DNA from: Dyella sp. RRB7
GTDB taxonomy: Bacteria; Pseudomonadota; Gammaproteobacteria; Xanthomonadales; Rhodanobacteraceae
DNA: 64,000 nt
Assembly: GCF_022761115.1 (NCBI RefSeq)
Contig: NZ_JAKWJS010000007.1
Location: 1-64,000 of the forward strand
Reading direction: 5' to 3'
Below the pieces are notes generated by a model. That model saw only the letters and a list, made by a program, of their open reading frames with translations, did not search any database and had not been told where the DNA came from. A program made the translations under genes and the position numbers. This document shows, piece by piece, positions 19,745-28,876 of this stretch; position 1 is the stretch's first letter; every line of letters starts with the position of its first letter.

Positions 19745-22402
19745 TCAGTCGTGCAGCATGCTCTGCACGATTTCGGTGAGATTGCGCGACAACCCGGCCT
19801 GGCCGGCCAGCGTGGCGATGGCCGCCCTGGCGGCGGCGCGGCGCATGGGCTCAAGGCGCTGCCAGCCGTTGAGTGCGGTGGCGAGTCGCGCGGCAACCTG
19901 CGGGTTGATCGCGTCGAGCTGGCCGAGGCGCTCGGCCAGCAGCCGGTAGCCGCTGCCGTCCGCGCGATGGAAGCCATCGGGGTTGTTGCGCGCCCAGGCG
20001 CCGAACAGCGAGTTCACGCGGTTGGGGTTCTTGAGGGTGAAGGCCGCATCGGCTTCCAAAGCATGCACGCGGTCGAGCACCAGCTCGCCCGGCAGCTGTG
20101 TCTGCACCGAGAACCACTTGTCCATCGCCAACGGGTTGTCCGCGTAGCGCTGGCGGAAGTGGACCAATGCCGCGGCCGCCTGCGGCGCGTTCTCGCGCAC
20201 CAGCACGGCCAGCGCGGCCAGGCGATCGGTCATGCTGGGGGCGTTGTCGTATTGCAGCGTGGCGAGCGAGTGCGCGGCCCACGGATCGATGCGCGCCAGC
20301 AGCTCCAGCACCCGCCGCTTGAGTCGGCGGCGTGCCTGGCTGGTGGCATCCAGTTCCAGGCTGGTATGCGCCGCGAGCGCTTCGTAGCGCTGGTACAGCG
20401 CCTCGCGGCCGATGCGCAGCGCCAGGTGTTCCTGCAATTGCTGGCGCAGGGCGTGCACCAGCGAGGGATCGACCAGGCGTTCGCGCTCGGACAATTCGAT
20501 CTCGCCCGGCGGCGTCAGCAGGTCGGCGAGCAACGCGGCATCCAGCGTCGTCTCGGCAAACAGCGCTTCCAGCGCGTTGCACCACGCATCCAGCGCATCG
20601 GTGGCGTCACCGTCGCGCAGGTTGTCGAAGGCACGCGCGGCCAACTGCTGGCCGGCTTCCCAGCGGTTGAAGCCGTCCACGTCGTGACGCAGCAGCAGGG
20701 CCAGGTCGGCGGGCGCATAATCGCATTCGAGGATCACCGGTGCGGAAAAACCGCGCAGCAGCGAAGGCACGGGCGCATCGCCCACCTGCTGGAAGACGAA
20801 GGACTGCTCGGCCCGGTCCAGCACCACCACGCGTTCCAGCGCACTGGCATCGGTGCCGGCTTCACCGGCGAGGTGCAGCGGAATCATGTGGCCGGCACGG
20901 TCGAACAACGCCAGCTTGACCGGAATCGGCAGGGGCTGCTTGTGCGGCTGGCTGGCGGTGGGTGGCGTGTGCTGCGACAGCGTGAGCGTGTAGGTGCGGT
21001 GCGTGGCGTCGTAGTGACCGTGTGCGGTCAAGCGCGGCGTGCCCGCCTGGGCGTACCAGGCGAGATAAGGCATCAGGTCGACCCGGTTGGCGTCGCCCAG
21101 TGCACGCAGGAAATCCTCCAGCGTGGCGGCGTGGCCATCGTGTCGCGAGAAATACAGGTCCATGCCGCGGCGGAAACCTTCGCGCCCCAGCCGGCCGGCC
21201 ACCATGCGCACCAGTTCCGAGCCTTTTTCGTAGACGGTGGCGGTGTAGAAGTTGTTGATCTCGCTGTACTGCGCGGGGCGCACCGGATGCGCGAGCGGAC
21301 CGGCATCCTCGGGGAATTGCGCGCGACGCAGCAAGGCCACGTCCTCGATGCGCTTGAGCGGCGCCGAGTTCATGTCGGCCGAGAACTGCTGCTCGCGGAA
21401 GACGGTGAGGCCTTCCTTCAACGAGAGCTGAAACCAGTCGCGGCAGGTGACGCGGTTGCCGCTCCAGTTGTGGAAATACTCGTGCGCCACCACCGCCTCG
21501 ACCGCGCGGTATTCGTCGTCGGTGGTGGAGTCGGCGTCGGCCAGCAGGTACTTCGCGTTGAAGATATTGAGGCCCTTGTTCTCCATCGCGCCCATGTTGA
21601 AGTCATGCGTGGCGACCACGTGGAACACGTCAAGGTCGTACTCGCGGCCATAGGTGTCCTCGTCCCAGCGCATGGAGCGTTCCAGCGCATCCATCGCATA
21701 GCCGCAGCGGCCGATGGCATCGGGCTCGGCCCAGATCACCAGCTTCACCGCGCGGCCCGTGTTGGTGACGTAGTCGCGCTCGATCTTCTGCAAGCGGCCC
21801 GCGACCAGCGCGAACAGGTAGCTGGGCTTGGGATGCGGGTCGACGAAGCGCGCCCAGTGGCGGCCGTGGTCCAGCTCGCCGTGGCCGTCCGGGTTGCCGC
21901 CGGCCAGCAGCACCGGGAAACGCTCGCGGTCGGCATTGAGGGTGACGGTGTAGCTGGCCAGTACGTCGGGGCGGTCGGGGAAGAAGGTGATGTGGCGAAA
22001 GCCCTGGGCTTCGCACTGGGTCAGCAGGAAACCGCTTTCCCGCTTGCCGGACAGGTACAGGCCTTCCAGCGCGGTGTTGGCGGCCGGCTGCACGCGCACC
22101 CGCGTCTCCAGCACGCTGCCGTCGCGCGCGCCATCCACTTCCAGCACGCTGTCCGCATAACGCCAGGCGCCTTCGGGCAGGGGCTGGCCGTCCAGGCTGA
22201 TCGACAACAGCTTCAGGCCCTCGCCATCGAGCCGCAGCGGCTCCTGCTGCGCGGGGTCGCGTCGCAGATGCAGGCGTGAGGTCACGTCGGTGGTGTCGAT
22301 ACCCAGATCGAACGCCAGCTCGACCTGGGTCACGCGCCAGGCGGGGGCGCGATAGTCGCTGAGCCGGATCAGGGCAGGGGAGGCGTCGCTACGAGTCGTC
22401 AT
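19745..22402 (-). CDS. pepN: Aminopeptidase N
   Basis: PepN is a cytoplasmic M1-family zinc metallopeptidase that removes N-terminal residues from peptides in the last step of protein turnover. The 885-aa protein has the exopeptidase motif GAMEN (271-275), the zinc site HEYFH (307-311) with Glu330 in LKEGLTVFRE, and the full four-domain length of the E. coli-type enzyme (870-890). No signal peptide is visible. The gene is flanked by divergent galM-like and apparently monocistronic. Confidence 0.97.
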   Translation of the reverse strand: MTTRSDASPALIRLSDYRAPAWRVTQVELAFDLGIDTTDVTSRLHLRRDPAQQEPLRLDGEGLKLLSISLDGQPLPEGAWRYADSVLEVDGARDGSVLETRVRVQPAANTALEGLYLSGKRESGFLLTQCEAQGFRHITFFPDRPDVLASYTVTLNADRERFPVLLAGGNPDGHGELDHGRHWARFVDPHPKPSYLFALVAGRLQKIERDYVTNTGRAVKLVIWAEPDAIGRCGYAMDALERSMRWDEDTYGREYDLDVFHVVATHDFNMGAMENKGLNIFNAKYLLADADSTTDDEYRAVEAVVAHEYFHNWSGNRVTCRDWFQLSLKEGLTVFREQQFSADMNSAPLKRIEDVALLRRAQFPEDAGPLAHPVRPAQYSEINNFYTATVYEKGSELVRMVAGRLGREGFRRGMDLYFSRHDGHAATLEDFLRALGDANRVDLMPYLAWYAQAGTPRLTAHGHYDATHRTYTLTLSQHTPPTASQPHKQPLPIPVKLALFDRAGHMIPLHLAGEAGTDASALERVVVLDRAEQSFVFQQVGDAPVPSLLRGFSAPVILECDYAPADLALLLRHDVDGFNRWEAGQQLAARAFDNLRDGDATDALDAWCNALEALFAETTLDAALLADLLTPPGEIELSERERLVDPSLVHALRQQLQEHLALRIGREALYQRYEALAAHTSLELDATSQARRRLKRRVLELLARIDPWAAHSLATLQYDNAPSMTDRLAALAVLVRENAPQAAAALVHFRQRYADNPLAMDKWFSVQTQLPGELVLDRVHALEADAAFTLKNPNRVNSLFGAWARNNPDGFHRADGSGYRLLAERLGQLDAINPQVAARLATALNGWQRLEPMRRAAARAAIATLAGQAGLSRNLTEIVQSMLHD

Positions 22403-22468
22403 CGGGACAGCTATGGGTGGTGGAACCGGTCAGGCTAACATGCGGCCCTTTCCAGGCAGGACAAGTCG

Positions 22469-23473
22469 ATGGCGGATTACCTTGCGGAACGGGCCCGGCT
22501 GGGCGGCCACGAACTGGCCGTGCTGACCGACTTGGCGCGCGGCCGCCGCGTGCGGATCGCCCGGCGCGGCGCCACGCTGCTCAATTTCGAGCTGCCCGCG
22601 CGCGATGGCGTGCGGGATATCGCCGACGGCTACCGCGATGCCGGCGAGTTGGACAGCCGGCCCAGCTCGCGCTTTGCCGTGATGGTGCCGTTCGCCAACC
22701 GCATTGCCGATGCCCGCTATGCCTTCGATGGCCAGACCTACGACCTGCAGCCCGGGGTGGAGGGTGCCCAGCGCGCCGCCCGCCACGGCTTTGTGCGCGG
22801 CGTGGATTTCGACATCGCGGCCCTGGCGGCGGACGGGGAGGCGGCGCGCGTCACCTTCGTCACCCAGGCGATTCGTCCGGACGTCCACCCGGGCTACCCC
22901 TTCGCCATCGATCTGGCCGTGACCTATACGCTGGACGCCCATGGACTTTCGCTGGAAGCGAGCATGCGCAACGTGGGTGAGCATGCGGCGCCATGCTTCT
23001 TTGGCTGGCACCCGTATTTCCGCCTGGGCGAGTCGCCCATCGACAGCTGGGAACTGCAAATTCCCGCCGCCACGCTGGTGCATACCGATGCGGACTTCAT
23101 CCCATTGGCGGGCGCGGCGGCCCATGTGCCGATGGCGCGCGAACCGGCGCTGGATTTCCGCCAGGCCCAGCCCATCGGCGTGCGCCAGCTCAATCACGCC
23201 TACGCCGACCTGCGTTGCGATGCCGATGGCCGTGCGCGTACGCGCCTGCGCGATCCGGCCAGCGGGCTGGCCATCGCGGTGTGGCAGCGCTCCGGTGTGA
23301 TGCTGGCCTTTACCGCCGACACGGTGACGCGCGATGTGCGCCGCGCCGTGGCGCTGGAGCCGATGGAAAGCTGGGCCGATGCCTTCAACCGGCCGGACTG
23401 CGCCGCCGCGATCCGGCTGGAGCCGGGTGCCGAGCGGCGCTTCCTGTGCGGCGTGGAGATCACTGCCGCATGA
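22469..23473 (+). CDS. Aldose 1-epimerase family protein
   Basis: The 334-aa protein is a galactose mutarotase-like beta-sandwich enzyme that interconverts alpha and beta anomers of hexoses. Supporting segments are VPFANRIADARY, AARHGFVRG (first catalytic His region), FFGWHPYFRL, and the C-terminal EPMESWADAFNRPD, which holds the base-like acidic residue. AGGA is about 8 bases before the ATG. Its stop overlaps the next gene as ATGA, so the two are translationally coupled although functionally unrelated. Whether the substrate is galactose, glucose or a hexose-6-phosphate cannot be said. Confidence 0.85.
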   Translation: MADYLAERARLGGHELAVLTDLARGRRVRIARRGATLLNFELPARDGVRDIADGYRDAGELDSRPSSRFAVMVPFANRIADARYAFDGQTYDLQPGVEGAQRAARHGFVRGVDFDIAALAADGEAARVTFVTQAIRPDVHPGYPFAIDLAVTYTLDAHGLSLEASMRNVGEHAAPCFFGWHPYFRLGESPIDSWELQIPAATLVHTDADFIPLAGAAAHVPMAREPALDFRQAQPIGVRQLNHAYADLRCDADGRARTRLRDPASGLAIAVWQRSGVMLAFTADTVTRDVRRAVALEPMESWADAFNRPDCAAAIRLEPGAERRFLCGVEITAA

Positions 23474-24435
23474 ATGCCCCCGTGAATCCGGCCGCGTTGC
23501 CCAGCTTCGGCCAGGTCCAGGACGCCGCGGCGCGCATCGCGCCCTACGCCGTGGTGACGCCGGTGCTGCGCAGCGGCGTGCTCAATGCATTGAGCGGCGC
23601 GGACCTTCACTTCAAGTGCGAGAACCTGCAACGCGGCGGCGCCTTCAAGTTTCGTGGCGCCTGCAACGCGGTGTGGTCGATGGACGATGAGCAGGCGGCG
23701 CGCGGCGTGGTCACCCATTCGTCCGGCAACCATGGCAATGCGCTGGCGCTGGCGGCGGCCACGCGTGGCATTGCCGCGCACGTGATCGTGCCCGAGGGCG
23801 CCGTGCGCACCAAGCTGGAGGCGATCGAGCGCGCCGGCGCCATCCTGCACCGCTGCGAGGCGACCCAGGCCGCGCGCGAAGCCAAGGCCGAGGAAGTACG
23901 TCGCGCCACCGGCGCGGAGCTGGTGCATCCCTACGCCGATACGCGCGTGATGGCCGGCCAGGGCACCGCCGCGCTGGAACTGCTGCAGCAAGCGGATGGG
24001 CTTGATGCGCTGATCACGCCGATTGGCGGCGGCGGGCTGGCCTCGGGCTGCGCCATCGCCGCGCATGGCGTGGCGCCGCAGCTGGCGCTGTATGGCGCCG
24101 AGCCCACCGGCGCCGACGACGCGGCGCGATCGCTGGCGGCAGGTCATCGGGTGGGGCCGTTCGTGGCCAATACCCTCTGCGATGGCTTGCGCACGCTGAT
24201 CGGCGAAACCAATTTCGAGGCGTTGCGCATGCATCGCGTCGAGGCGATCACGGTGACCGACGAGGAAACCATCGCCGCGATGCGCCTGCTGTGGAACGAG
24301 CTGAAGCTGGTGGTGGAGCCATCCAGCGCCACCGTGCTGGCGGCGGTGCTCAAGCGCCCGGAGCGCTTCAAGGGCCGGCGCGTGGGGCTGGTGCTGACCG
24401 GCGGCAATGTCGATATCGATGCGCTGCCATGGTGA
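23470..24435 (+). CDS. PLP-dependent serine/threonine ammonia-lyase or racemase family
   Basis: The 321-aa fold-type II PLP enzyme lacks a regulatory ACT domain. The Schiff-base lysine is Lys60 in GGAFKFRG, the substrate loop is SSGNHGNALA, and the phosphate-binding loop is IGGGGLASG. Family members deaminate Thr/Ser to 2-oxo acids, racemise serine, or act on hydroxyaspartate; the sequence does not decide. It is distinct from the 521-aa biosynthetic IlvA elsewhere in the window. The ATG start overlaps the epimerase stop (ATGA); frames extending further upstream run through the epimerase gene and are not real. Confidence 0.85.
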   Translation: MNAPVNPAALPSFGQVQDAAARIAPYAVVTPVLRSGVLNALSGADLHFKCENLQRGGAFKFRGACNAVWSMDDEQAARGVVTHSSGNHGNALALAAATRGIAAHVIVPEGAVRTKLEAIERAGAILHRCEATQAAREAKAEEVRRATGAELVHPYADTRVMAGQGTAALELLQQADGLDALITPIGGGGLASGCAIAAHGVAPQLALYGAEPTGADDAARSLAAGHRVGPFVANTLCDGLRTLIGETNFEALRMHRVEAITVTDEETIAAMRLLWNELKLVVEPSSATVLAAVLKRPERFKGRRVGLVLTGGNVDIDALPW

Positions 24436-24533
24436 GCCGTCCCGCCGGATGGTGGCGAGACCGGTCCGTGTAATCGCGCGCCATCCGCCGGGCAGCAAGG
24501 CACAATGGGCGCCCGACATCGCGAAGCCATGCC

Positions 24534-25106
24534 ATGACCGCCGCCCGCCGTAATCGCTGCCCCTGGGGCGAGAGTCCCGACATGCACGACTACCACGACA
24601 CCGAGTGGGGCACGCCGCTGCACGACGATCGCGCGCTGTTCGAGTTCCTCTGCCTGGAAGGCGCACAGGCCGGTCTTTCGTGGCGCACCGTGCTGCTCAA
24701 GCGCAACAACTACCGGCGCGCGTTCCATCAGTTCGATATCGCCAAGGTCGCGGCCATGAAGGACCGCGAGCTGGAGCAGCTGCTGCTCGATCCGGGCATC
24801 ATCCGCAACCGGCTCAAGGTGTACGCCACGCGCGACAACGCCGTCGCCGCCCTCAAGGTCATCGACGAATTCGACAGCCTGGATCGCTACCTGTGGTCGT
24901 TCGTCGACGGCCAGCCCATCCGCAACCGCTGGAGCGGGCAAGGCGACGTGCCTGCCAGCACGCCGCTATCGGATCGCATGAGCAAGGAACTGAAAAAGCG
25001 CGGCTTCCGCTTCGTGGGCACCACCATCTGCTACGCCTTCATGCAGGCGACCGGCATGGTCAACGACCATGTGGTGGGTTGTTTCAGGCACAAGGCCGTG
25101 GGTTGA
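24534..25106 (+). CDS. tag: DNA-3-methyladenine glycosylase I
   Basis: Tag excises 3-methyladenine from alkylated DNA, starting base-excision repair. The 190-aa protein has the conserved CPWG near the N terminus, YHDTEWGTPLHDD, FLCLEGAQAGLSW, and the C-terminal MVNDHVVGCFRH; the N-terminal Cys and C-terminal His/Cys form the family's zinc snap. Its length is normal (about 187-195). It follows the ammonia-lyase by 98 bases and is followed by a dispersed palindrome. Confidence 0.96.
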   Translation: MTAARRNRCPWGESPDMHDYHDTEWGTPLHDDRALFEFLCLEGAQAGLSWRTVLLKRNNYRRAFHQFDIAKVAAMKDRELEQLLLDPGIIRNRLKVYATRDNAVAALKVIDEFDSLDRYLWSFVDGQPIRNRWSGQGDVPASTPLSDRMSKELKKRGFRFVGTTICYAFMQATGMVNDHVVGCFRHKAVG

Positions 25107-25140
25107 TGGCACGGCGCGGGAACAGGCCATAGAGCGTCGC

Positions 25141-25162
25141 CATTCCCGCTTTCGCGGGGATG
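25141..25162. repeat. Dispersed CGTCATTCCCGC-type palindrome (copy 1)
   Basis: CATTCCCGC (25141-25149) and GCGGGGATG (25154-25162) flank TTTC; outer CGTC/GACG remnants are present. It lies between the convergent tag and bioC ends. Related copies occur at 28826, 43324, 45215, 47291 and, degenerate, 19629. Confidence 0.75.
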
Positions 25163-25183
25163 ACGTGTAGCGCGTCGCGGGAT

Positions 25184-26065
25184 TCAACGGCGCCGCGAAC
25201 CCCGCAGGCTATCGACCGAAAAGCTGGCGATTTCGCCGCCGCCGGCCACGCGGCGCGACTGCCCGTGCGGCGGACCCCAGGCGTGCGCGGTCACCACTTC
25301 CCAGGTGGCGGGAATACGGCCGTCCACGCGCATGGTTTCGTAGGCGGCGAGCATGCGCTGGTAGTGACGCTTGCCCAGCAGGTGACGCTCGCGCGCATTG
25401 TCGGCGTTGGTGGCGCCCAGGCCTTGCAGTTCCTTCAGCAGCAGGCGCGGCTCGCTATAGGTGAGCGTGTAGCGGTCCACATCCAGTACGGGGTCGCGCA
25501 GGCCGGCGTTGATCATCGCGTCGCCCAGGTCGTGCATGTCCAGGAAGCGGCTCACGTGCGGCTGTTGGTCGGCTTCCGCCCAGGCCGCACGAAGTTCCTT
25601 CAGCGTGTCCGGCCCGAAAGTGGAGAACACCAGCAGGCCGCCGGGCTTGAGCACGCGCACGCATTCGCCGAACAGCGCGGGCAGGTCGTCGATCCACTGG
25701 AAGCAGAGGTTGGAGTGCAGCACGTCGACGCTGTGATCGGGCAGCGGCAAGGCGGTGGCATCGGCGCATACGCGCTGGAACGGCTTGAGCCAGCTGATGT
25801 GCTTTCTGGCCGCGCGCAACATCGGCAGCGCCAGATCCATCGCAATCACCTGCGCCTTCGGGTAGCGCTTGCGCAGCAGCGCGGTGCCGCGGCCGGTGCC
25901 GGCGCCCACATCGATCACGCGCGCCGGGGCGTCGAGATAGAAACCCAGGCGATCGAGCAGCAGCGATTGCACTTCCTGCTGCAGGGCGTCGTGTTGCTCG
26001 TAGGTGTTCGCCGCGCGGCCGAAGTTGCGGCGCACCTGGCGCCGGTCGAAATGCGATTCGCTCAT
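25184..26065 (-). CDS. bioC: Malonyl-[acyl-carrier protein] O-methyltransferase BioC
   Basis: BioC methylates malonyl-ACP to start pimeloyl synthesis on the fatty acid machinery. The 293-aa protein begins RRQVRRNFGRAANTYEQHDALQQEV, the BioC N-terminal signature, then the SAM motif VIDVGAGTGRGTALL, DVLHSNLCFQWIDD and VLKPGGLLVFSTFGPDTLKELR, all typical. Its ATG overlaps the bioH stop by 4 bases (ATGA). It is the last gene of the bioB-bioF-trhO-bioH-bioC block and pairs functionally with BioH. Confidence 0.95.
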   Translation of the reverse strand: MSESHFDRRQVRRNFGRAANTYEQHDALQQEVQSLLLDRLGFYLDAPARVIDVGAGTGRGTALLRKRYPKAQVIAMDLALPMLRAARKHISWLKPFQRVCADATALPLPDHSVDVLHSNLCFQWIDDLPALFGECVRVLKPGGLLVFSTFGPDTLKELRAAWAEADQQPHVSRFLDMHDLGDAMINAGLRDPVLDVDRYTLTYSEPRLLLKELQGLGATNADNARERHLLGKRHYQRMLAAYETMRVDGRIPATWEVVTAHAWGPPHGQSRRVAGGGEIASFSVDSLRGSRRR

Positions 26066-26832
26066 CGAAACGTGTCCAGCAGCGGCGCCAGCGTATCGGC
26101 CACCACATCGGCATAGCCGAAGAACGGTGCATGACCGGCGTGCGCAATCTCGTGGTAGGTGCCGTCGCTGCGCTCGGCCGACCAGGCCATGGCGGGCGGC
26201 GGCACCAGCCGATCGCGATGACCGGCGAGCCACATGCTGGGCACCGCAAGCGAAGGAAGGTCGGCGCGCCGGTCGGTGTTTTCCAGGATGCGGATGCCTT
26301 CCTGCAACACGCGCAGATCCGGCTCGCCGCGCGTGAACACCAGCTCACGCAGATGGCGAAGCTCGGCACGCGGGTCGGGGCTGCCCATCGCCTCAAGCGC
26401 CATGAAGCGCTCCAGCGTGGCGTGGTAATCGGTTTCCAGGTCGGTGGCGAGCTGGCGCACCAGCTTGGGATCGGCGCCGTGGGGCCAGCTCTCGTCGCGA
26501 GCGAACTTCGGCGTGCCGCACAGCACGGCCAGGCCGCGCGCGTGCTGGGGGTGCTCCAATGCCGCGGTGAGCGCGATCAATCCGCCCAGCGACCAGCCCA
26601 GCCACAGTGCGGGCGGCGTCATGCGCGCAATGGCTTCGGCGCAGGCCGACGGTTCCAGCGGCAGCGTGCTGTCGCGCGAATAGCCGTGGCCGGGCAGGTC
26701 TACCACGTGCAGGGTGCAACGATCAGCCAGGGCGCTGACCAGTGGTTCCATCATGCCGCCATGCATGGCCCAGCCATGCAGCACCACCATGGGAATCGGG
26801 CCGTGGCCGTGGGTTTCGATGTGGAGACTCAC
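26062..26832 (-). CDS. bioH: Pimeloyl-[acyl-carrier protein] methyl ester esterase BioH
   Basis: BioH is a cytoplasmic alpha/beta hydrolase that removes the methyl group from pimeloyl-ACP methyl ester, ending chain elongation for biotin. The 256-aa protein shows the nucleophile elbow GWSLGG (Ser81), Asp207 in AGHRDRLVP and His234 in [20 protein letters not shown] near the N terminus is the BioH oxyanion region. It overlaps trhO upstream and bioC downstream by 4 bases each, so the three are one translationally coupled unit. Confidence 0.95.
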   Translation of the reverse strand: MSLHIETHGHGPIPMVVLHGWAMHGGMMEPLVSALADRCTLHVVDLPGHGYSRDSTLPLEPSACAEAIARMTPPALWLGWSLGGLIALTAALEHPQHARGLAVLCGTPKFARDESWPHGADPKLVRQLATDLETDYHATLERFMALEAMGSPDPRAELRHLRELVFTRGEPDLRVLQEGIRILENTDRRADLPSLAVPSMWLAGHRDRLVPPPAMAWSAERSDGTYHEIAHAGHAPFFGYADVVADTLAPLLDTFR

Positions 26833-27587
26833 CGATCCTTCTCCCCGCCGGGGGGAAGCGGCGCGGGTGCGAGGCTCTTGTCGACCGCACCACGCTCATC
26901 GAACACGAAGCAGTCGCCGCGCCAGTGCGCGCCGCCGGTTTCCTCGAAATACTTCAGGATGCCGCCTTCCAGCTGATAGACGTGCTCGATGCCGATGTCC
27001 TGCATGTGCAGCGCCGCCTTTTCGCAGCGAATGCCGCCGGTGCAGTACGACACCACCGTCTTGCCTGCGTAACGCGCGCGGTCGGCGGCAATCGCCTGGG
27101 GAAACTCGGTGAAGCTGCTCAAGCGATAGTCCACCGCATCGTGGAACAGGCCCACGTCGGTTTCGTAGTCGTTGCGCGTATCCAGCAGCACCACGTCGCG
27201 GCCATGGTCATCGTGGCCTTGCGCCAGCCAGCGCTGCAGCGTGCGCGGCGCCACCGCGGGTGCGCGGGCGCCCTCCGGACGAACGGCCGGCATGCGCATG
27301 GTGATGATCTCTTTCTTCAGGCGCACCCGCATGCGCCCGAACGGCACCTGCTCGGACAGCGACACCTTCGGCTCCAGCCCGGCGAAGCGCGGGTCGGTGC
27401 GCAGCCAGTCCATGAAGGTCTCGATGGGCTCGCGCGGTCCGGCCAGGAACAGGTTGATGCCCTCGGGCGCGAGCAGGATGGTGCCCTTCAGCGCCAGCGC
27501 CAGGCAGCGCTCGAGCACGCGTTCGCGCAGCGCGGGCAGGTCGTCCAGGCTGACGAAGCGGTAGGCGGAAAGATTGATGATCGACAT
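26829..27587 (-). CDS. trhO: tRNA uridine(34) hydroxylase, rhodanese family
   Basis: TrhO (YceA) uses oxygen to form 5-hydroxyuridine at U34 of certain tRNAs. The 252-aa protein has an N-terminal ferredoxin-like acylphosphatase fold ([18 protein letters not shown]), then a rhodanese domain with [10 protein letters not shown] and the active-site loop [12 protein letters not shown] (Cys182, Cys188). The stop overlaps bioH by 4 bases and bioF lies 27 bases upstream, so it sits inside the biotin operon despite having no biotin role. It is somewhat shorter than enterobacterial YceA, which has an extra Cys-rich C terminus. Confidence 0.9.
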   Translation of the reverse strand: MSIINLSAYRFVSLDDLPALRERVLERCLALALKGTILLAPEGINLFLAGPREPIETFMDWLRTDPRFAGLEPKVSLSEQVPFGRMRVRLKKEIITMRMPAVRPEGARAPAVAPRTLQRWLAQGHDDHGRDVVLLDTRNDYETDVGLFHDAVDYRLSSFTEFPQAIAADRARYAGKTVVSYCTGGIRCEKAALHMQDIGIEHVYQLEGGILKYFEETGGAHWRGDCFVFDERGAVDKSLAPAPLPPGGEKDR

Positions 27588-27614
27588 GGGAAGGCAGGTA
27601 CGGCGAGGCCGCCA

Positions 27615-28796
27615 TTATACGGGGCGTGCCGCGAGGGCCCCGGCGAGGGCCTCCAGCAGGCGGTCCACGTGGGCTTCCTCATGGGCGGCGGACAGCGTGA
27701 TGCGCAGCCGTGCCTTGCCCTGCGGCACGGTGGGTGGACGGATCGCGGTGACCAGCAGGCCCTGCCGTTCCAGCGCCGCCGAGGCATCGAGCGCGGCCTG
27801 CGCATCGCCCAGCAACACAGGCTGGATGGCGGTGGGCGAGGGCATCAGCGGCAGGCCGAGCTGGGCGGCGCCCTGGCGGAAGCGGGCGATCAGCGCGTTG
27901 AGCTTGTCGCGGCGCCAGCCTTCCGTCTGCGCCAGCCGCACCGCCGCCAGCGTGGCGGCGGCCAGCGCCGGGGGCATGGCGGTGGTGTAGATATAGGTGC
28001 GCGCCGATTGCACCAGGCCGTCGATCAGCTCGGCCGGGCCGGCCACGAAGGCGCCGCTGCAGCCCAGCGCCTTGCCCAGCGTGGCCATCAGCACGGGTAC
28101 GTCGTCCTGATCGAGGCCGGCGGCGTTGACGCTGCCGGCCCCGTGTTGCCCGAGCACGCCCAGCCCGTGGGCGTCGTCCACCATGAAGGTGGCGCTTTCG
28201 CGCCGGCATAGGGCGGCGAGTTCGGGCAAGGGCGCGATATCGCCATCCATGCTGAAGACGCCGTCGGTGGCCAGCAGCGCGGCGGCCTCGCGGCGGCTGG
28301 CGAGCTGGCGCGCGGCGGCGGCCACGTCGGCGTGCGGGTAGCGCTTGAGTTCGGCGCCGGCCAGTTGCGCGCCATCGATCAGGCAGGCGTGGTTGAGCTT
28401 GTCCTGCACGCACAGGTCGTCGCGCTGCAGCAGCGCCTGCATCACGCCGAGGTTGGCCATGTAGCCGGTGGAGAACAGCAGCGCGCGCTCGCGCCCGGTC
28501 CACGCGGCCAGCGCCTCTTCCAGCGCGGCATGGGCGGTGCGGTGGCCGCCGATCAGGTGCGCCGAGCCGCTGCCCACGCCGTCGCTGTCGGCCGCCTGCT
28601 TGAGCGCGGCGACCAGCTGGGGATGCTGGGCGAGGCCGAGATAGTCATTGCTGCAGAACGCCAGCAGGCGACGCGCCTCGCGTTCCACCCAGGGGCCGTC
28701 GACGCGCTCGACCGTGCGCAGGCGGCGCCACAGGCCGGCCCGCGCTCGTTCCGCATTGTGCCTGGCGAGTCGCTCAGTGAGTGAGGGGCGTGTCAT
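27615..28796 (-). CDS. bioF: 8-amino-7-oxononanoate synthase
   Basis: BioF condenses pimeloyl-ACP with L-alanine, releasing CO2, to give KAPA, the first ring precursor of biotin. The 393-aa fold-type I PLP enzyme has Lys242 in TLGKALGCSG, the cofactor site VDDAHGLGVLG, and SAHLIGGHRTAH, all at family positions. A dispersed palindrome lies between it and bioB (80-base gap), and trhO follows after 27 bases. Confidence 0.96.
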   Translation of the reverse strand: MTRPSLTERLARHNAERARAGLWRRLRTVERVDGPWVEREARRLLAFCSNDYLGLAQHPQLVAALKQAADSDGVGSGSAHLIGGHRTAHAALEEALAAWTGRERALLFSTGYMANLGVMQALLQRDDLCVQDKLNHACLIDGAQLAGAELKRYPHADVAAAARQLASRREAAALLATDGVFSMDGDIAPLPELAALCRRESATFMVDDAHGLGVLGQHGAGSVNAAGLDQDDVPVLMATLGKALGCSGAFVAGPAELIDGLVQSARTYIYTTAMPPALAAATLAAVRLAQTEGWRRDKLNALIARFRQGAAQLGLPLMPSPTAIQPVLLGDAQAALDASAALERQGLLVTAIRPPTVPQGKARLRITLSAAHEEAHVDRLLEALAGALAARPV

Positions 28797-28825
28797 GGAT
28801 AGCTATCGCGAAGTCCCTCATCGTC

Positions 28826-28852
28826 CGTCGTTCCCGCTTCGCGGGAATGACG
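28826..28852. repeat. Dispersed CGTCATTCCCGC-type palindrome (copy 2)
   Basis: CGTCGTTCCCGC-TTC-GCGGGAATGACG is a 12-bp inverted repeat with one mismatch, located in the bioB-bioF gap. In the mRNA it could form a stable hairpin that changes the relative yield of the two genes. Confidence 0.8.
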
Positions 28853-28876
28853 GGGGTGAAGTGTCATTTCAGGCGT

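Noticed and set aside
19751-22279. 842-codon plus-strand frame opposite pepN
   Set aside because: Shadow of pepN; composition and lack of motifs argue against a protein.
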